DNA of 64,000 nt, taken from Microbacterium sp. ABRD28 (lineage in GTDB: Bacteria > Actinomycetota > Actinomycetes > Actinomycetales > Microbacteriaceae). The stretch spans positions 1,674,001 through 1,738,000 of the forward strand of contig NZ_CP031015.1 of the NCBI RefSeq assembly GCF_003850245.1. The letters run 5' to 3'. Position numbers and translations under genes: made by a program. Below are positions 32,341 through 44,712 of the stretch, piece after piece (positions within the stretch are counted from its first letter, which is position 1; each line of letters starts with the position of its first letter). The notes beneath the pieces were generated by a model that saw nothing but the letters and a program-made list of their open reading frames with translations, searched no databases and was not told the DNA's origin.

Positions 32341-32391
32341 GGAATATCATACGTTCGTTGATATTCCCCCCTTTATCAGCCGTATGCTGAT
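32341..32391. promoter_or_regulatory. AT-rich promoter and nested inverted repeats of the SatD gene
   Basis: GGAATATCA (32341-32349) and TGATATTCC (32359-32367) form a perfect 9-bp inverted repeat with a 9-nt spacer. A second repeat ATCAGC-CGTAT-GCTGAT (32375-32391) covers the -10 TATGCT (32383-32388), which lies 6 nt before the ATG. TTGATA at 32358-32363 is a possible -35 with a 19-nt spacer. TATCA/TGATA halves recur from the argH stop onward. The region is clearly AT-richer than its surroundings. Probable autoregulatory operator. Confidence 0.6.
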
Positions 32392-32394
32392 GTC

Positions 32395-33039
32395 ATGCCC
32401 ACCGTGGTGATTGCCGACATCGTCTCGTCTCGCGAGCTCGTGAACAGGAGAGCGGCGCAACACGACCTGGAGACCGCGCTCGCCCGGGTCGCCGCCGACG
32501 GCCCGCTCTCCGAACGAGCCCTCCTCCCCGTCGTCGGTGACGAGATGCAGGGGGTGTACCCGCATCTCTCATCGGCATTGGCAGCGACGATGCTGCTTCA
32601 GCTCGCCCTCCCCGAAGGCGTCGAGCTTCGATTCGGGATCGGCCTCGGCGAGATCGAGGAGATCCCGTCTGTCGGCGGCGCGTTGTCGGAGGGAGAAGCA
32701 TGGTGGGCGGCGCGGGCTGCGATCGAGGAAGTCGAGCACCTCGCGCGCCGGGTCGCGCCGTCGGCGCGTACCTGGGTGGCGGCGACGGGAGCGGCGTCCG
32801 CGGAGATCAGTGAGATGGTCCGCGTGGCCAACAGCGGACTGCTCTCGCGCGATCGCGCGATCTCCCAGCTGAGCCCACGCACCCGGCGCCTCGTCTACGG
32901 GCGATGGCTGGGCCGCACTCAGAGCGATCTCGCAGCGACGGAGGGGGTCGGCCAGTCCGCGGTGTCGCAGGCCCTCGCGTCCGCCGAAGCCGGGGCACTC
33001 GTCGAGGGGCTCCGGGCGCTCATCGACGACCGAGGGTGA
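32395..33039 (+). CDS. SatD-like regulator with C-terminal helix-turn-helix
   Basis: A 214-aa protein. The N-terminus (TVVIADIVSSRELVNR) and middle (PVVGDEMQGVY, LRFGIGLGEI) match the SatD family, whose nucleotide-cyclase-like fold is catalytically unproven. The C-terminus (about 178-210, QSDLAATEGVGQSAVSQAL) is a clear helix-turn-helix. Starts 6 nt after a TATGCT -10 box. Likely represses its own promoter through the palindrome there. The convergent membrane gene follows by 3 nt. Confidence 0.75.
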   Translation: MPTVVIADIVSSRELVNRRAAQHDLETALARVAADGPLSERALLPVVGDEMQGVYPHLSSALAATMLLQLALPEGVELRFGIGLGEIEEIPSVGGALSEGEAWWAARAAIEEVEHLARRVAPSARTWVAATGAASAEISEMVRVANSGLLSRDRAISQLSPRTRRLVYGRWLGRTQSDLAATEGVGQSAVSQALASAEAGALVEGLRALIDDRG

Positions 33040-33042
33040 GCT

Positions 33043-33636
33043 TCACCAGATCGCCAGCCACACGGCTGCTGCCACGGCGGAGGCCCAGAGCAGACTGGCC
33101 AGGGTGCCGACGATGAATCGCTCGCGGGCGGCGGGTGTCGCCAGCTCCGAGAAGCGGCCGACGCCCTTCAGCGCGACGACCACGGCGATGACGGCCGGGA
33201 AACCGGCGAGGATCCCCAGGGCGATCGACGCCCGCTCGAGAAAACCGATCGTGGTCCCGCCTCGCAGGATCTCCTCCTGCCGGGACTCGGAGTGCTCGGC
33301 GGCGAGTTCGACGAGGATCCCTCCGCGCGGCCCCTCGGTGGTGCGACCGTCCGCGGCGACGAGGACCCAACGGGTGAACGGGTTGCCGCCGAGCACGGCC
33401 AAGGCCACCCCCAGGAACGCAAGGATCGCGCCGAGGAGCACCGGAACGTTGTAGGGGAGCACCGCGACGACGACGAGGGCGAGCAGGACGAGTCCGGCAG
33501 CGACGGACAACAGGGATGCATGGGGGCGGCGTTGAGCGACGGTGACCAGGACGAGCGCGGCGCACAGGCAGAGGAACAGGAAGATCACGACGATCGCGAC
33601 CGCCAGGGGGTCGGTGGCGTCGAGGGCATCCGTCAT
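33043..33636 (-). CDS. Membrane protein convergent with SatD gene
   Basis: A 197-aa protein with two N-terminal helices, a third pair near 60-85, a cytoplasmic segment (about 90-130), and two C-terminal helices. No domain assigned with confidence. The stop lies 3 nt from the SatD stop; SatD genes often neighbour small membrane proteins of this kind. A CACACT hexamer lies 6 nt before the ATG at 33636, suggesting a leaderless start. Confidence 0.7.
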   Translation of the reverse strand: MTDALDATDPLAVAIVVIFLFLCLCAALVLVTVAQRRPHASLLSVAAGLVLLALVVVAVLPYNVPVLLGAILAFLGVALAVLGGNPFTRWVLVAADGRTTEGPRGGILVELAAEHSESRQEEILRGGTTIGFLERASIALGILAGFPAVIAVVVALKGVGRFSELATPAARERFIVGTLASLLWASAVAAAVWLAIW

Positions 33637-33734
33637 GCCGCAAGTGTGCCACGCAGCTCGGACAGGCCTGCGAAGGCGGATCCGGCCGGGTTCGGCGGAG
33701 CCGCGGCACGCACGGAGAGCGCAGAGCGCGCTGA

Positions 33735-33740
33735 TAACCT
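33735..33740 (+). promoter_or_regulatory. -10 box TAACCT of tyrS
   Basis: TANNNT with 7 nt to the GTG at 33748; predicted leaderless, so no T-box or leader control is possible from this promoter. Confidence 0.5.
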
Positions 33741-33747
33741 GGCAGGC

Positions 33748-35052
33748 GTGTCATCCGCCGTCGTCGTGAACGCGACCGCCCCCGCGAACGATCCGTCCTT
33801 CGACAACGTCTGGGACGAACTGGTGTGGCGCGGACTGATCCACGTCTCCACCGATGCCGAGAAGCTTCGCTCGCTCCTCGGCGGTGAGCCGATCACTTTC
33901 TACTGCGGGTTCGACCCGACGGCGCCGAGCCTTCACCTGGGCAACCTGGTGCAGCTGCTGACCATGCGCCGTCTCCAGCTCGCCGGACATCGCCCGCTCG
34001 GCCTGGTGGGGGGATCCACCGGACTCATCGGCGATCCCCGCCCTTCGAGCGAGCGGACCTTGAACACCAAGGAGACCGTGGCGGAGTGGGTCGGGTACCT
34101 CCGTGCTCAGGTGGAGCGCTTCCTGAGTTTCGACGGTGACAACGCTGCTCGCATCGTGAACAACCTCGACTGGACGGCGCCGCTGTCAGCGATCGATTTC
34201 CTTCGCGAGATCGGCAAGCACTACCGCGTCGGCAAGATGCTGAGCAAGGACGCCGTCAGCGCGCGCCTGAATTCTGAAGCCGGCATCAGCTACACCGAGT
34301 TCAGCTACCAGATCCTGCAGGGGCTGGACTACCTCGAGCTCTTCCGCACGTACGGTTGCGTCCTGCAGACCGGCGGATCCGATCAATGGGGCAATCTCAC
34401 CAGCGGTGTCGACCTGATCCACTACGTCGAGCACACGTCGGTGCACGCGATCGGCACGCCGCTGATCACCAACAGCGACGGAACGAAGTTCGGCAAGAGC
34501 GAGGGCAACGCCGTCTGGCTCGACCCCGCGATGTGCAGCCCGTACCGGATGTACCAGTTCTGGCTCAACACCGACGACGACGACGTCATCGCGCGTCTGA
34601 AGATCTTCACCTTCCTCTCGCGTGAGGAGATCGAGCACCTCGAACGGCTCGTGGACGCGGAGCCATTCCGTCGAGCCGCGCAGAAGCGCCTGGCCGCCGA
34701 AGTGACCTCGCTCGTGCACGGGGAGGCGGCCACGGCCTCGGTCATCGCCGCCTCCGACGCCCTGTTCGGGCAGGGCGACCTTCGCACGCTGGATGCCGAC
34801 ACGCTGGCACAGGCACTGCGCGAGCTGCCCCACGCCGAGATGGATCGCGGTGCATCCGTGGTGCAGGCGCTCGTTCAGACCGGACTGGTCGCGAGCCTCT
34901 CTGAGGCAAGGCGTGCCATCGCGCAGGGCGGGGTCGCCATCGACGGCCTCCGCGTCAGCGACGACACGGCCACTGTCGACGGATCCCTGCCGGGCGGAGT
35001 CTCGGTGCTCCGTCGCGGCAAGAAGACGCTCGCGGGCGTCTTCGTCCGCTGA
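33748..35052 (+). CDS. tyrS: Tyrosyl-tRNA synthetase
   Basis: Class I synthetase of the TyrRS 1 type, 434 aa. The HIGH motif is HLGN (FDPTAPSLHLGNLVQ), the KMSKS equivalent KFGKS, the tyrosine-binding GGSDQWGN, and an S4 RNA-binding domain is at the C-terminus (about 355-430). Start GTG at 33748 lies 7 nt after a TAACCT box; an upstream-open frame has no homology. Next gene downstream is the rRNA operon. Confidence 0.97.
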   Translation: MSSAVVVNATAPANDPSFDNVWDELVWRGLIHVSTDAEKLRSLLGGEPITFYCGFDPTAPSLHLGNLVQLLTMRRLQLAGHRPLGLVGGSTGLIGDPRPSSERTLNTKETVAEWVGYLRAQVERFLSFDGDNAARIVNNLDWTAPLSAIDFLREIGKHYRVGKMLSKDAVSARLNSEAGISYTEFSYQILQGLDYLELFRTYGCVLQTGGSDQWGNLTSGVDLIHYVEHTSVHAIGTPLITNSDGTKFGKSEGNAVWLDPAMCSPYRMYQFWLNTDDDDVIARLKIFTFLSREEIEHLERLVDAEPFRRAAQKRLAAEVTSLVHGEAATASVIAASDALFGQGDLRTLDADTLAQALRELPHAEMDRGASVVQALVQTGLVASLSEARRAIAQGGVAIDGLRVSDDTATVDGSLPGGVSVLRRGKKTLAGVFVR

Positions 35053-35380
35053 CCTCCGTCCGTTCACCGCGCCTTCCCGAAGGCTCCCGGTGTCGACGCC
35101 CACGCAGGACCGATGAGCTCACCGTCGAAGGACGAGCCGGGTTGCGCTCCGCCATCATCGATCCCGCGTACGCACGCGCCGACGCGACGGCACCGGGTTC
35201 ACCCGCGGATTTCCGCGGATCGCAGCCGCGACACGCCCGGGATGCGAGCACGATTTGCCAGTCCTGCAGGGCGCACGTAAATTATTACTTGTTCGCCCCA
35301 AAGGGAAGCGAGAGAGGCCGAGAGCCTCACCCCCCTCAAGCGGAGAACATCCCCCCTCAAGAAAGAGCTGAAGCTCGGAC

Positions 35381-35410
35381 TTGAGACTCGTCGGCCGGAA
35401 GGTCTACGAT
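35381..35410 (+). promoter_or_regulatory. rRNA operon promoter P1
   Basis: TTGAGA (35381-35386), 18-nt spacer, TACGAT (35405-35410). About 340 nt before the mature 16S 5' end. Confidence 0.55.
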
Positions 35411-35478
35411 GGGGAGCCCCCCGACGATCGAGCCGATCGACCGTCATCCGAAACCTTCTCGGTTCCGAATGACACGAT

Positions 35479-35507
35479 TTGACGGAGTCGAACACGGGGG
35501 CTAAGCT
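35479..35507 (+). promoter_or_regulatory. rRNA operon promoter P2
   Basis: TTGACG (35479-35484), 17-nt spacer, TAAGCT (35502-35507). Best-scoring promoter of the region, about 243 nt before mature 16S. Confidence 0.65.
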
Positions 35508-35562
35508 AGAGAAGTTGCCCTGCGGAGATGGTCGAGAGGCCAGAAAGCAGGAGCATCCGATC

Positions 35563-35585
35563 CTTGAGAACTCAACAGCGTGCAC
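35563..35585 (+). promoter_or_regulatory. Antitermination (boxA-like) element in 16S leader
   Basis: CTTGAGAACTCAACAGCGTG, closely matched by TTTGAGAACTACACAGTGGA in the 16S-23S spacer (37565-37584). A TTGAGAACT element in both leader and spacer is the known actinobacterial rrn antitermination/processing signal. Confidence 0.6.
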
Positions 35586-35750
35586 TTGTCAAATGCCAAA
35601 TAACCTCGTTCCGGCGTAAGCCGGATAGAGATTCCTTTGGATCAAAGACCGACCTTCGGGTCGGCAACGGATAGTCAGCAATGACATCCCTTTGGTCAGA
35701 TCAAACTCGCTGCTGTCGGTCTATTCCGACCGGCTCGCAGCAACATTTCT

Positions 35751-40764
<5,014 letters not shown>

Positions 40765-40863
40765 CTTCGTTTGTGTTGCCCGCGTCCACTGAGTGGTTCT
40801 CGATGTACGGTCGAGAACCGCATGACAATGACTTTTGTTGTGCAGACTGAAACATCAATAGTG

Positions 40864-40980
40864 TTTCGGCGGCCATAGCGAGAGGGAAACGCCCGGTCCC
40901 ATTCCGAACCCGGAAGCTAAGCCTCTCAGCGCCGATGGTACTGCAGGGGGGACCCTGTGGGAGAGTAGGACACCGCCGGA
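40864..40980 (+). rRNA. 5S ribosomal RNA
   Basis: About 117 nt, beginning GTTTCGGCGGCCATAGCG and closing with the complementary CCGCCGGA; conserved CCGAACCCGGAAGCTAAG in loop B/C. Lies about 100 nt after 23S. Ends approximate. Confidence 0.95.
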
Positions 40981-40990
40981 CTTCTTTCGA

Positions 40991-41022
40991 GAAATGGCCA
41001 CCCAATGTTGGGTGGCCATTTC
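40991..41022 (+). terminator. rRNA operon terminator
   Basis: Perfect 13-bp stem (40991-41003 with 41010-41022, GAAATGGCCACCC and its complement) and a 6-nt loop that can pair further. Starts about 10 nt after 5S. No long U-tract. Confidence 0.85.
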
Positions 41023-41060
41023 GCGTTAACGGCCCAAGCAGGGTCGGAGGGGAGTGCGTC

Positions 41061-42173
41061 ATGACCGAGGATCGACGCGGAAGATCGGATGATCGGAGGG
41101 ATCGTCCGTCCCGCGACAGTCGGGGAAAGGACGCTGCGGGCCGGGAGAGCCGTCCCGACCGACCTCGGCGGTCCTCCACGGACCGAACGCCGTCGTCCGA
41201 TCGCGGCAAGCCTGCGCGAAGCGGCGCTGACCGCCGGGACCGCGACACCGGACGCGACGGCGATCGTCGGAGCGCGCCTCGTCGTGAGGGCGAGCGCAGC
41301 GGTGGACCTCGACGTGACGGAGATCGAGGCGCCAGACCTCGCCGAGACGAGCACCCCCGTCACGAGGAACGTCGTTCCCGCCCGCCGCAGTCCGAGCGGA
41401 TTGCCGAGCCGGAGCTTCCCGAGGAAATCACGCCCCGGTCGCTCGACGCCGCCGCGCGCAATCAGCTGAAGACCCTGAGCAAAGAGAATGCCGAGGCGGT
41501 GGCGCGGCACCTCGCCATGGCTGCTCTGCTCATCGACGAGGATCCGACGCGAGCGCACGAACATGCTCTCGCCGCCACGCGTCGTGCCGGTCGTGTCGCC
41601 GTGGTGCGCGAGACCGCGGCGATCACCGCATACGCCGTCGGGGATTTCGCTCTGGCGCTGCGGGAGTTGCGCACTTATCGACGAATCTCCGGGCGTGACG
41701 ATCAGATCGCCCTCATGGTGGACAGCGAGCGGGGGGTCGGTCGCCCGGACCGCGCTCTGGAGGTCGGCAGGGCGGTCGACCGCACGGTCCTTCCGACGGA
41801 TGTGCGAGTGCACCTGGCGATCGCGATGTCTGGTGCACGGCTGGATCTCGGCGAAACCGAGCGGGCGCTACAGGAGTTGGACATTCCCGAACTCGACCCG
41901 GATCGCGCGTTCCCTTGGAGCCCCGACCTCTTCGCCGCGCGAGCGACCGTGCTCGAAGAGCTCGGCCGTCACGAGGAGGCGGCGTCGTGGCGTGCGCGCG
42001 CCGACGTGGCCGCCGATGTCATCGCCGGCGCGAACGGTGACGACCAGTGGGAGACCGTCGAGATCGCCGAGGTGATCGAGGAGATGGTCGATGTCGACCC
42101 CGTTTCGCCGTCTGCCGTCGCCGACCTCGAGGTCGATGTCACCGCCGGCGACGATGCAGGCGAGCGCGGCTGA
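41061..42173 (+). CDS. Disordered Arg/Asp-rich N-terminus plus TPR-like protein
   Basis: A 370-aa protein. Residues 1-105 are low complexity, dominated by R, D, G, S and P (DRR/RDR runs), likely intrinsically disordered and able to bind nucleic acid. Residues about 125-330 form a helical TPR-like solenoid (LSKENAEAVARHLAMAALL, GDFALALRELRTYRRISG). By position it matches the M. tuberculosis Rv1691 TPR-like protein upstream of the HAD gene. GGAGGGGAG lies 7 nt before the ATG. It shares TGATG with the HAD gene. It starts 38 nt after the rrn terminator. Confidence 0.8.
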   Translation: MTEDRRGRSDDRRDRPSRDSRGKDAAGRESRPDRPRRSSTDRTPSSDRGKPARSGADRRDRDTGRDGDRRSAPRREGERSGGPRRDGDRGARPRRDEHPRHEERRSRPPQSERIAEPELPEEITPRSLDAAARNQLKTLSKENAEAVARHLAMAALLIDEDPTRAHEHALAATRRAGRVAVVRETAAITAYAVGDFALALRELRTYRRISGRDDQIALMVDSERGVGRPDRALEVGRAVDRTVLPTDVRVHLAIAMSGARLDLGETERALQELDIPELDPDRAFPWSPDLFAARATVLEELGRHEEAASWRARADVAADVIAGANGDDQWETVEIAEVIEEMVDVDPVSPSAVADLEVDVTAGDDAGERG

Positions 42174-43210
42174 TGGCACTGTTCGGGAGACGGGGCGCGG
42201 GGCCCACGCCGCTCGACGGCGTGGACGTGCTCCTCGCGGATCTCGACGGTGTCGTCTACGCGGGTGCCGGAGCCTTGCCGTATGCAGTGACCTCGCTCAC
42301 GCGGGCCCGTGACGGTCGGCGCCTCGCCTACATCACGAACAACGCCTCGCGCCCGGACACCGCGGTCGCGGAGCACCTCACGTCACTCGGGCTCCCCACT
42401 GCGGCGGAGGAAGTGGTGACGAGCCCGCAGGCAGCCATGCGGCTTCTTACGGCACGCGTCGAAGCCGGTTCGAGGATTCTCGTTGTGGGCGGCGAGGGAT
42501 TGACACGGGAGGTCGAGAAGGCCGGCTTCGTTGTGACCCGCAGCGCGGCCGATGAACCTGCGGCAGTCGTGCAGGGTTTCGCGCCGGAGGTCGGGTGGCT
42601 GCAGCTGGCCGAAGCGGCGTACGCCCTGAAGGTTCCCGAGGAGGACGGCGGGATCCCGTGGATCGCCACGAACACCGACTGGACGATTCCGCAGGCGCGC
42701 GGTGTCGCGCCCGGCAACGGCACGCTCGTATCCGCTGTGCACACGGCGGTCGGCCGACTGGCGACGGTCGCCGGGAAGCCGGAGACGCCGATCTTCGAGG
42801 AGGCGGTGTCGCGGTTCGGTGCGCACCATCCTCTGTTCATCGGTGACCGGCTCGACACCGATATTCTCGGTGCTGGGCGGGCCGGCATCGATTCTGCTCT
42901 CGTCTTGACCGGCATAGACCGACCCAAGCAGGTGCTCGCCGCACCGCCCGGATCGCGGCCCACGTATCTTCTCGGCGATCTGCGGGAGCTGCACGAGCCT
43001 TACCCTGCCGTCCGCGTGTCGGGCGACACCGTCACGGTGGGTCGGGCGCGTGTGCGGATCGACGGCGGCGACGTGCTCATCGACAGCGACGGCGACCGGC
43101 CGATCGACCTGCTTCGTGCCGGCGCGACGGCGATCTGGAACACGGGGCGCGCGATCTTCGGATTCCGTGTGCCCGAGCGGCTCTACGCCGACCCGTTTCA
43201 CCGGCCGTGA
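42173..43210 (+). CDS. HAD-superfamily (NagD/IIA type) phosphatase
   Basis: A 345-aa HAD hydrolase: motif I LLADLDGVVYAG (nucleophile Asp), YITNNASRPD (motif II, subclass IIA cap), and motif IV GDRLDTDILGA. After about residue 265 there is a C-terminal extension of unknown function. Probably a phosphoglycolate-, nucleotide- or sugar-phosphate phosphatase; substrate open. Overlaps the preceding gene by one base (TGATG). Corresponds to Rv1692 by synteny. Confidence 0.9.
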   Translation: MALFGRRGAGPTPLDGVDVLLADLDGVVYAGAGALPYAVTSLTRARDGRRLAYITNNASRPDTAVAEHLTSLGLPTAAEEVVTSPQAAMRLLTARVEAGSRILVVGGEGLTREVEKAGFVVTRSAADEPAAVVQGFAPEVGWLQLAEAAYALKVPEEDGGIPWIATNTDWTIPQARGVAPGNGTLVSAVHTAVGRLATVAGKPETPIFEEAVSRFGAHHPLFIGDRLDTDILGAGRAGIDSALVLTGIDRPKQVLAAPPGSRPTYLLGDLRELHEPYPAVRVSGDTVTVGRARVRIDGGDVLIDSDGDRPIDLLRAGATAIWNTGRAIFGFRVPERLYADPFHRP

Positions 43211-43215
43211 GGGTC

Positions 43216-43248
43216 GAGAGGGGGCGGATCTGCCATCCGCCCCCTCTC
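43216..43248. terminator. Bidirectional terminator between HAD and micropeptide genes
   Basis: Perfect 14-bp stem (43216-43229 with 43235-43248) and loop CTGCC, between the HAD stop and the leftward micropeptide stop at 43251. Serves both convergent transcripts. Confidence 0.85.
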
Positions 43249-43250
43249 AC

Positions 43251-43430
43251 TCATTCCGGCGGCGTGTGCGCCAGGGCACGACGACGACGCGGGACGATCC
43301 GCATCACCGCCATACCGGCCGCGATCAAAGCGAAAGCGGCGAGGCCGAGCCACAGCGAATCGAATCCGGTGGCAGCGAGCGCTCCCGCTCCCGCGCCGGC
43401 TCCCATCGACGAAACGGCGTCGTTGTACAT
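43251..43430 (-). CDS. 59-aa membrane micropeptide with LAXTG-type sorting signal
   Basis: Too short for normal gene callers but with an excellent ribosome site (AAAGGAG, 6 nt before the ATG). Residues 1-17 are Gly/Ala-rich, LAATG is at 18-22, a single hydrophobic helix at 23-43, and RIVPRRRR at 44-51. LAATG plus hydrophobic stretch plus basic tail is the cell-wall sorting signal used by class E sortases, but there is no N-terminal signal peptide and no passenger domain. It begins 18 nt after the glycosyltransferase stop and is probably co-transcribed with it. Confidence 0.75.
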   Translation of the reverse strand: MYNDAVSSMGAGAGAGALAATGFDSLWLGLAAFALIAAGMAVMRIVPRRRRALAHTPPE

Positions 43431-43448
43431 GGACGTCTCCTTTCCCTC

Positions 43449-44492
43449 TCACCACGCGCGTTGACGTCGGGTCAACGCGTCGAAGTAGGCCTTGGTGTGA
43501 ACAAGCTGCAGGAACACATCCAGCAGCAGTTCGTACATGAGTGCCGCAGGCAGCATGTAGCGCCAGCCGCGGTCGCGCAGCGTGACGATGCGTTCGACCA
43601 CGAAGATCGCGGTGACGCACAGCCAGAAAGGCTGCAGGCCCCACTGGCCCGTGACCACGGCGACCACGATGGTCGCGAGATACAGGTACGTCACCACGCA
43701 GCCGACCATCGTCAGGAGCTGCCGTCCCCAATAGGGCCACGTCACCCGCGTCAGCCCGTACTGCACGCAGTTCTCCACCGCCCCGCGCTTCCATCGCAAA
43801 CGCTGACGCCAGAGCTCCGTCCAACTGGGCATCACCTCCGTCACGAGCGTGCAGCCGGCGGGACTGAGCACCTCGTAGCCGAGATGCTTGATGGCGAAGG
43901 TCAGTTCGTTGTCCTCGGTGAGGACGGTCGTGTCGTACACGCCGCCGTGGCCATCTCCGGAAGGAAGAGCGCCCCTCTCGCGGGCGCGGCTGATCTCGCG
44001 GAGGACGGCGGCTCGCATCACCGCTGCGGTTCCCGTGACGACGAGACATCTGCCATCCAGGCGCCGCACATCGCGCCCGTAACGGGCGTATTCGTTGCGT
44101 TGCAGGTGACCGACGAACCCGCCTCCCCCCGATCCGCGGAAGACGCCCCCGACGGCGCCGATCCGGGGGGAGGCGAGTGCGCGCAGCGCCGTGGTGATGA
44201 ACGCTGCGTCCAGGGCGGAGTCGGCGTCTTGAACCAGGACGAGGTCGTCATCGTCCAACTCGTTCAGCATCACGGCGAGCACCTGGTTGAGGGCGCCCGC
44301 CTTCTTCGCGGTGTTGCCCGTCGTCGGCCATACGTCGACACCGAGGTCCGCCGCAACGGCAGCGGTGTCGTCGGTGCAGTTGTCGGGGACCACCACGATG
44401 TGATCGGGGGGCGTGCTCTGCTGTCGCAGCCCCTGGATGGCAGCGCCGATCCCCGCCGCCTCGTTGTGGGCCGGGATGACCGCAACAAGCAT
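43449..44492 (-). CDS. Family 2 processive glycosyltransferase, membrane-bound
   Basis: A 347-aa protein: GT-A domain (about 1-230) with VAVIPAHNEA, VVVPDNCTDDT, DADSA (DxD), TEDNELT (acceptor Asp) and RQRLRWKRG (QxxRW), followed by three transmembrane helices (about 250-325). The D,D,D,QxxRW set marks a processive polymerase such as cellulose-, chitin- or hyaluronan-type synthases. Start ATG at 44492 follows AGAGGAG. It sits in an inserted module and is followed by the LAXTG micropeptide. Substrate sugar and product unknown. Confidence 0.88.
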   Translation of the reverse strand: MLVAVIPAHNEAAGIGAAIQGLRQQSTPPDHIVVVPDNCTDDTAAVAADLGVDVWPTTGNTAKKAGALNQVLAVMLNELDDDDLVLVQDADSALDAAFITTALRALASPRIGAVGGVFRGSGGGGFVGHLQRNEYARYGRDVRRLDGRCLVVTGTAAVMRAAVLREISRARERGALPSGDGHGGVYDTTVLTEDNELTFAIKHLGYEVLSPAGCTLVTEVMPSWTELWRQRLRWKRGAVENCVQYGLTRVTWPYWGRQLLTMVGCVVTYLYLATIVVAVVTGQWGLQPFWLCVTAIFVVERIVTLRDRGWRYMLPAALMYELLLDVFLQLVHTKAYFDALTRRQRAW

Positions 44493-44655
44493 GACCACTC
44501 CTCTCGTCCGTCACAGTGGAACGCGAACGATGGAGTGAGAATGAGGCGGAAAAGGCCTGATTCGAGGTTGTTTTCGGGTCAAACGGGTGACAACGACGTG
44601 TGCTCGAGGGGTGAATCGAGGGTGAACCCGACGGCCCTCCGTCGCGAGCGGACAC

Positions 44656-44697
44656 ACGACGAGGACCGACGGGATGAGCCCCGTCGGTCCTCGTCGT
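44656..44697 (-). terminator. Terminator after the LuxR-type gene
   Basis: Perfect 18-bp stem (44656-44673 with 44680-44697) with loop ATGAGC, 16 nt beyond the stop of the leftward regulator gene. On the plus strand it ends TTTCTGT. Confidence 0.8.
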
Positions 44698-44712
44698 TTC
44701 TGTCGGTGCGCG

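Larger units (their letters stand above)
35053..35750 (+). other. tyrS-rrn intergenic region and 16S leader
   Basis: About 700 nt without a convincing protein gene. The first 300 nt hold low-scoring sequence; then the tandem promoters P1 and P2, then the 16S leader with the antitermination-like box at 35563-35585 and hairpins such as CGACCTTCGGGTCG near 35650. Short ORFs here have no ribosome sites and are not called. Confidence 0.8.

Noticed and set aside
35142..35384. 80-codon ORF downstream of tyrS
   Set aside because: No ribosome site, no recognisable domain, and it runs into the rrn promoter region.
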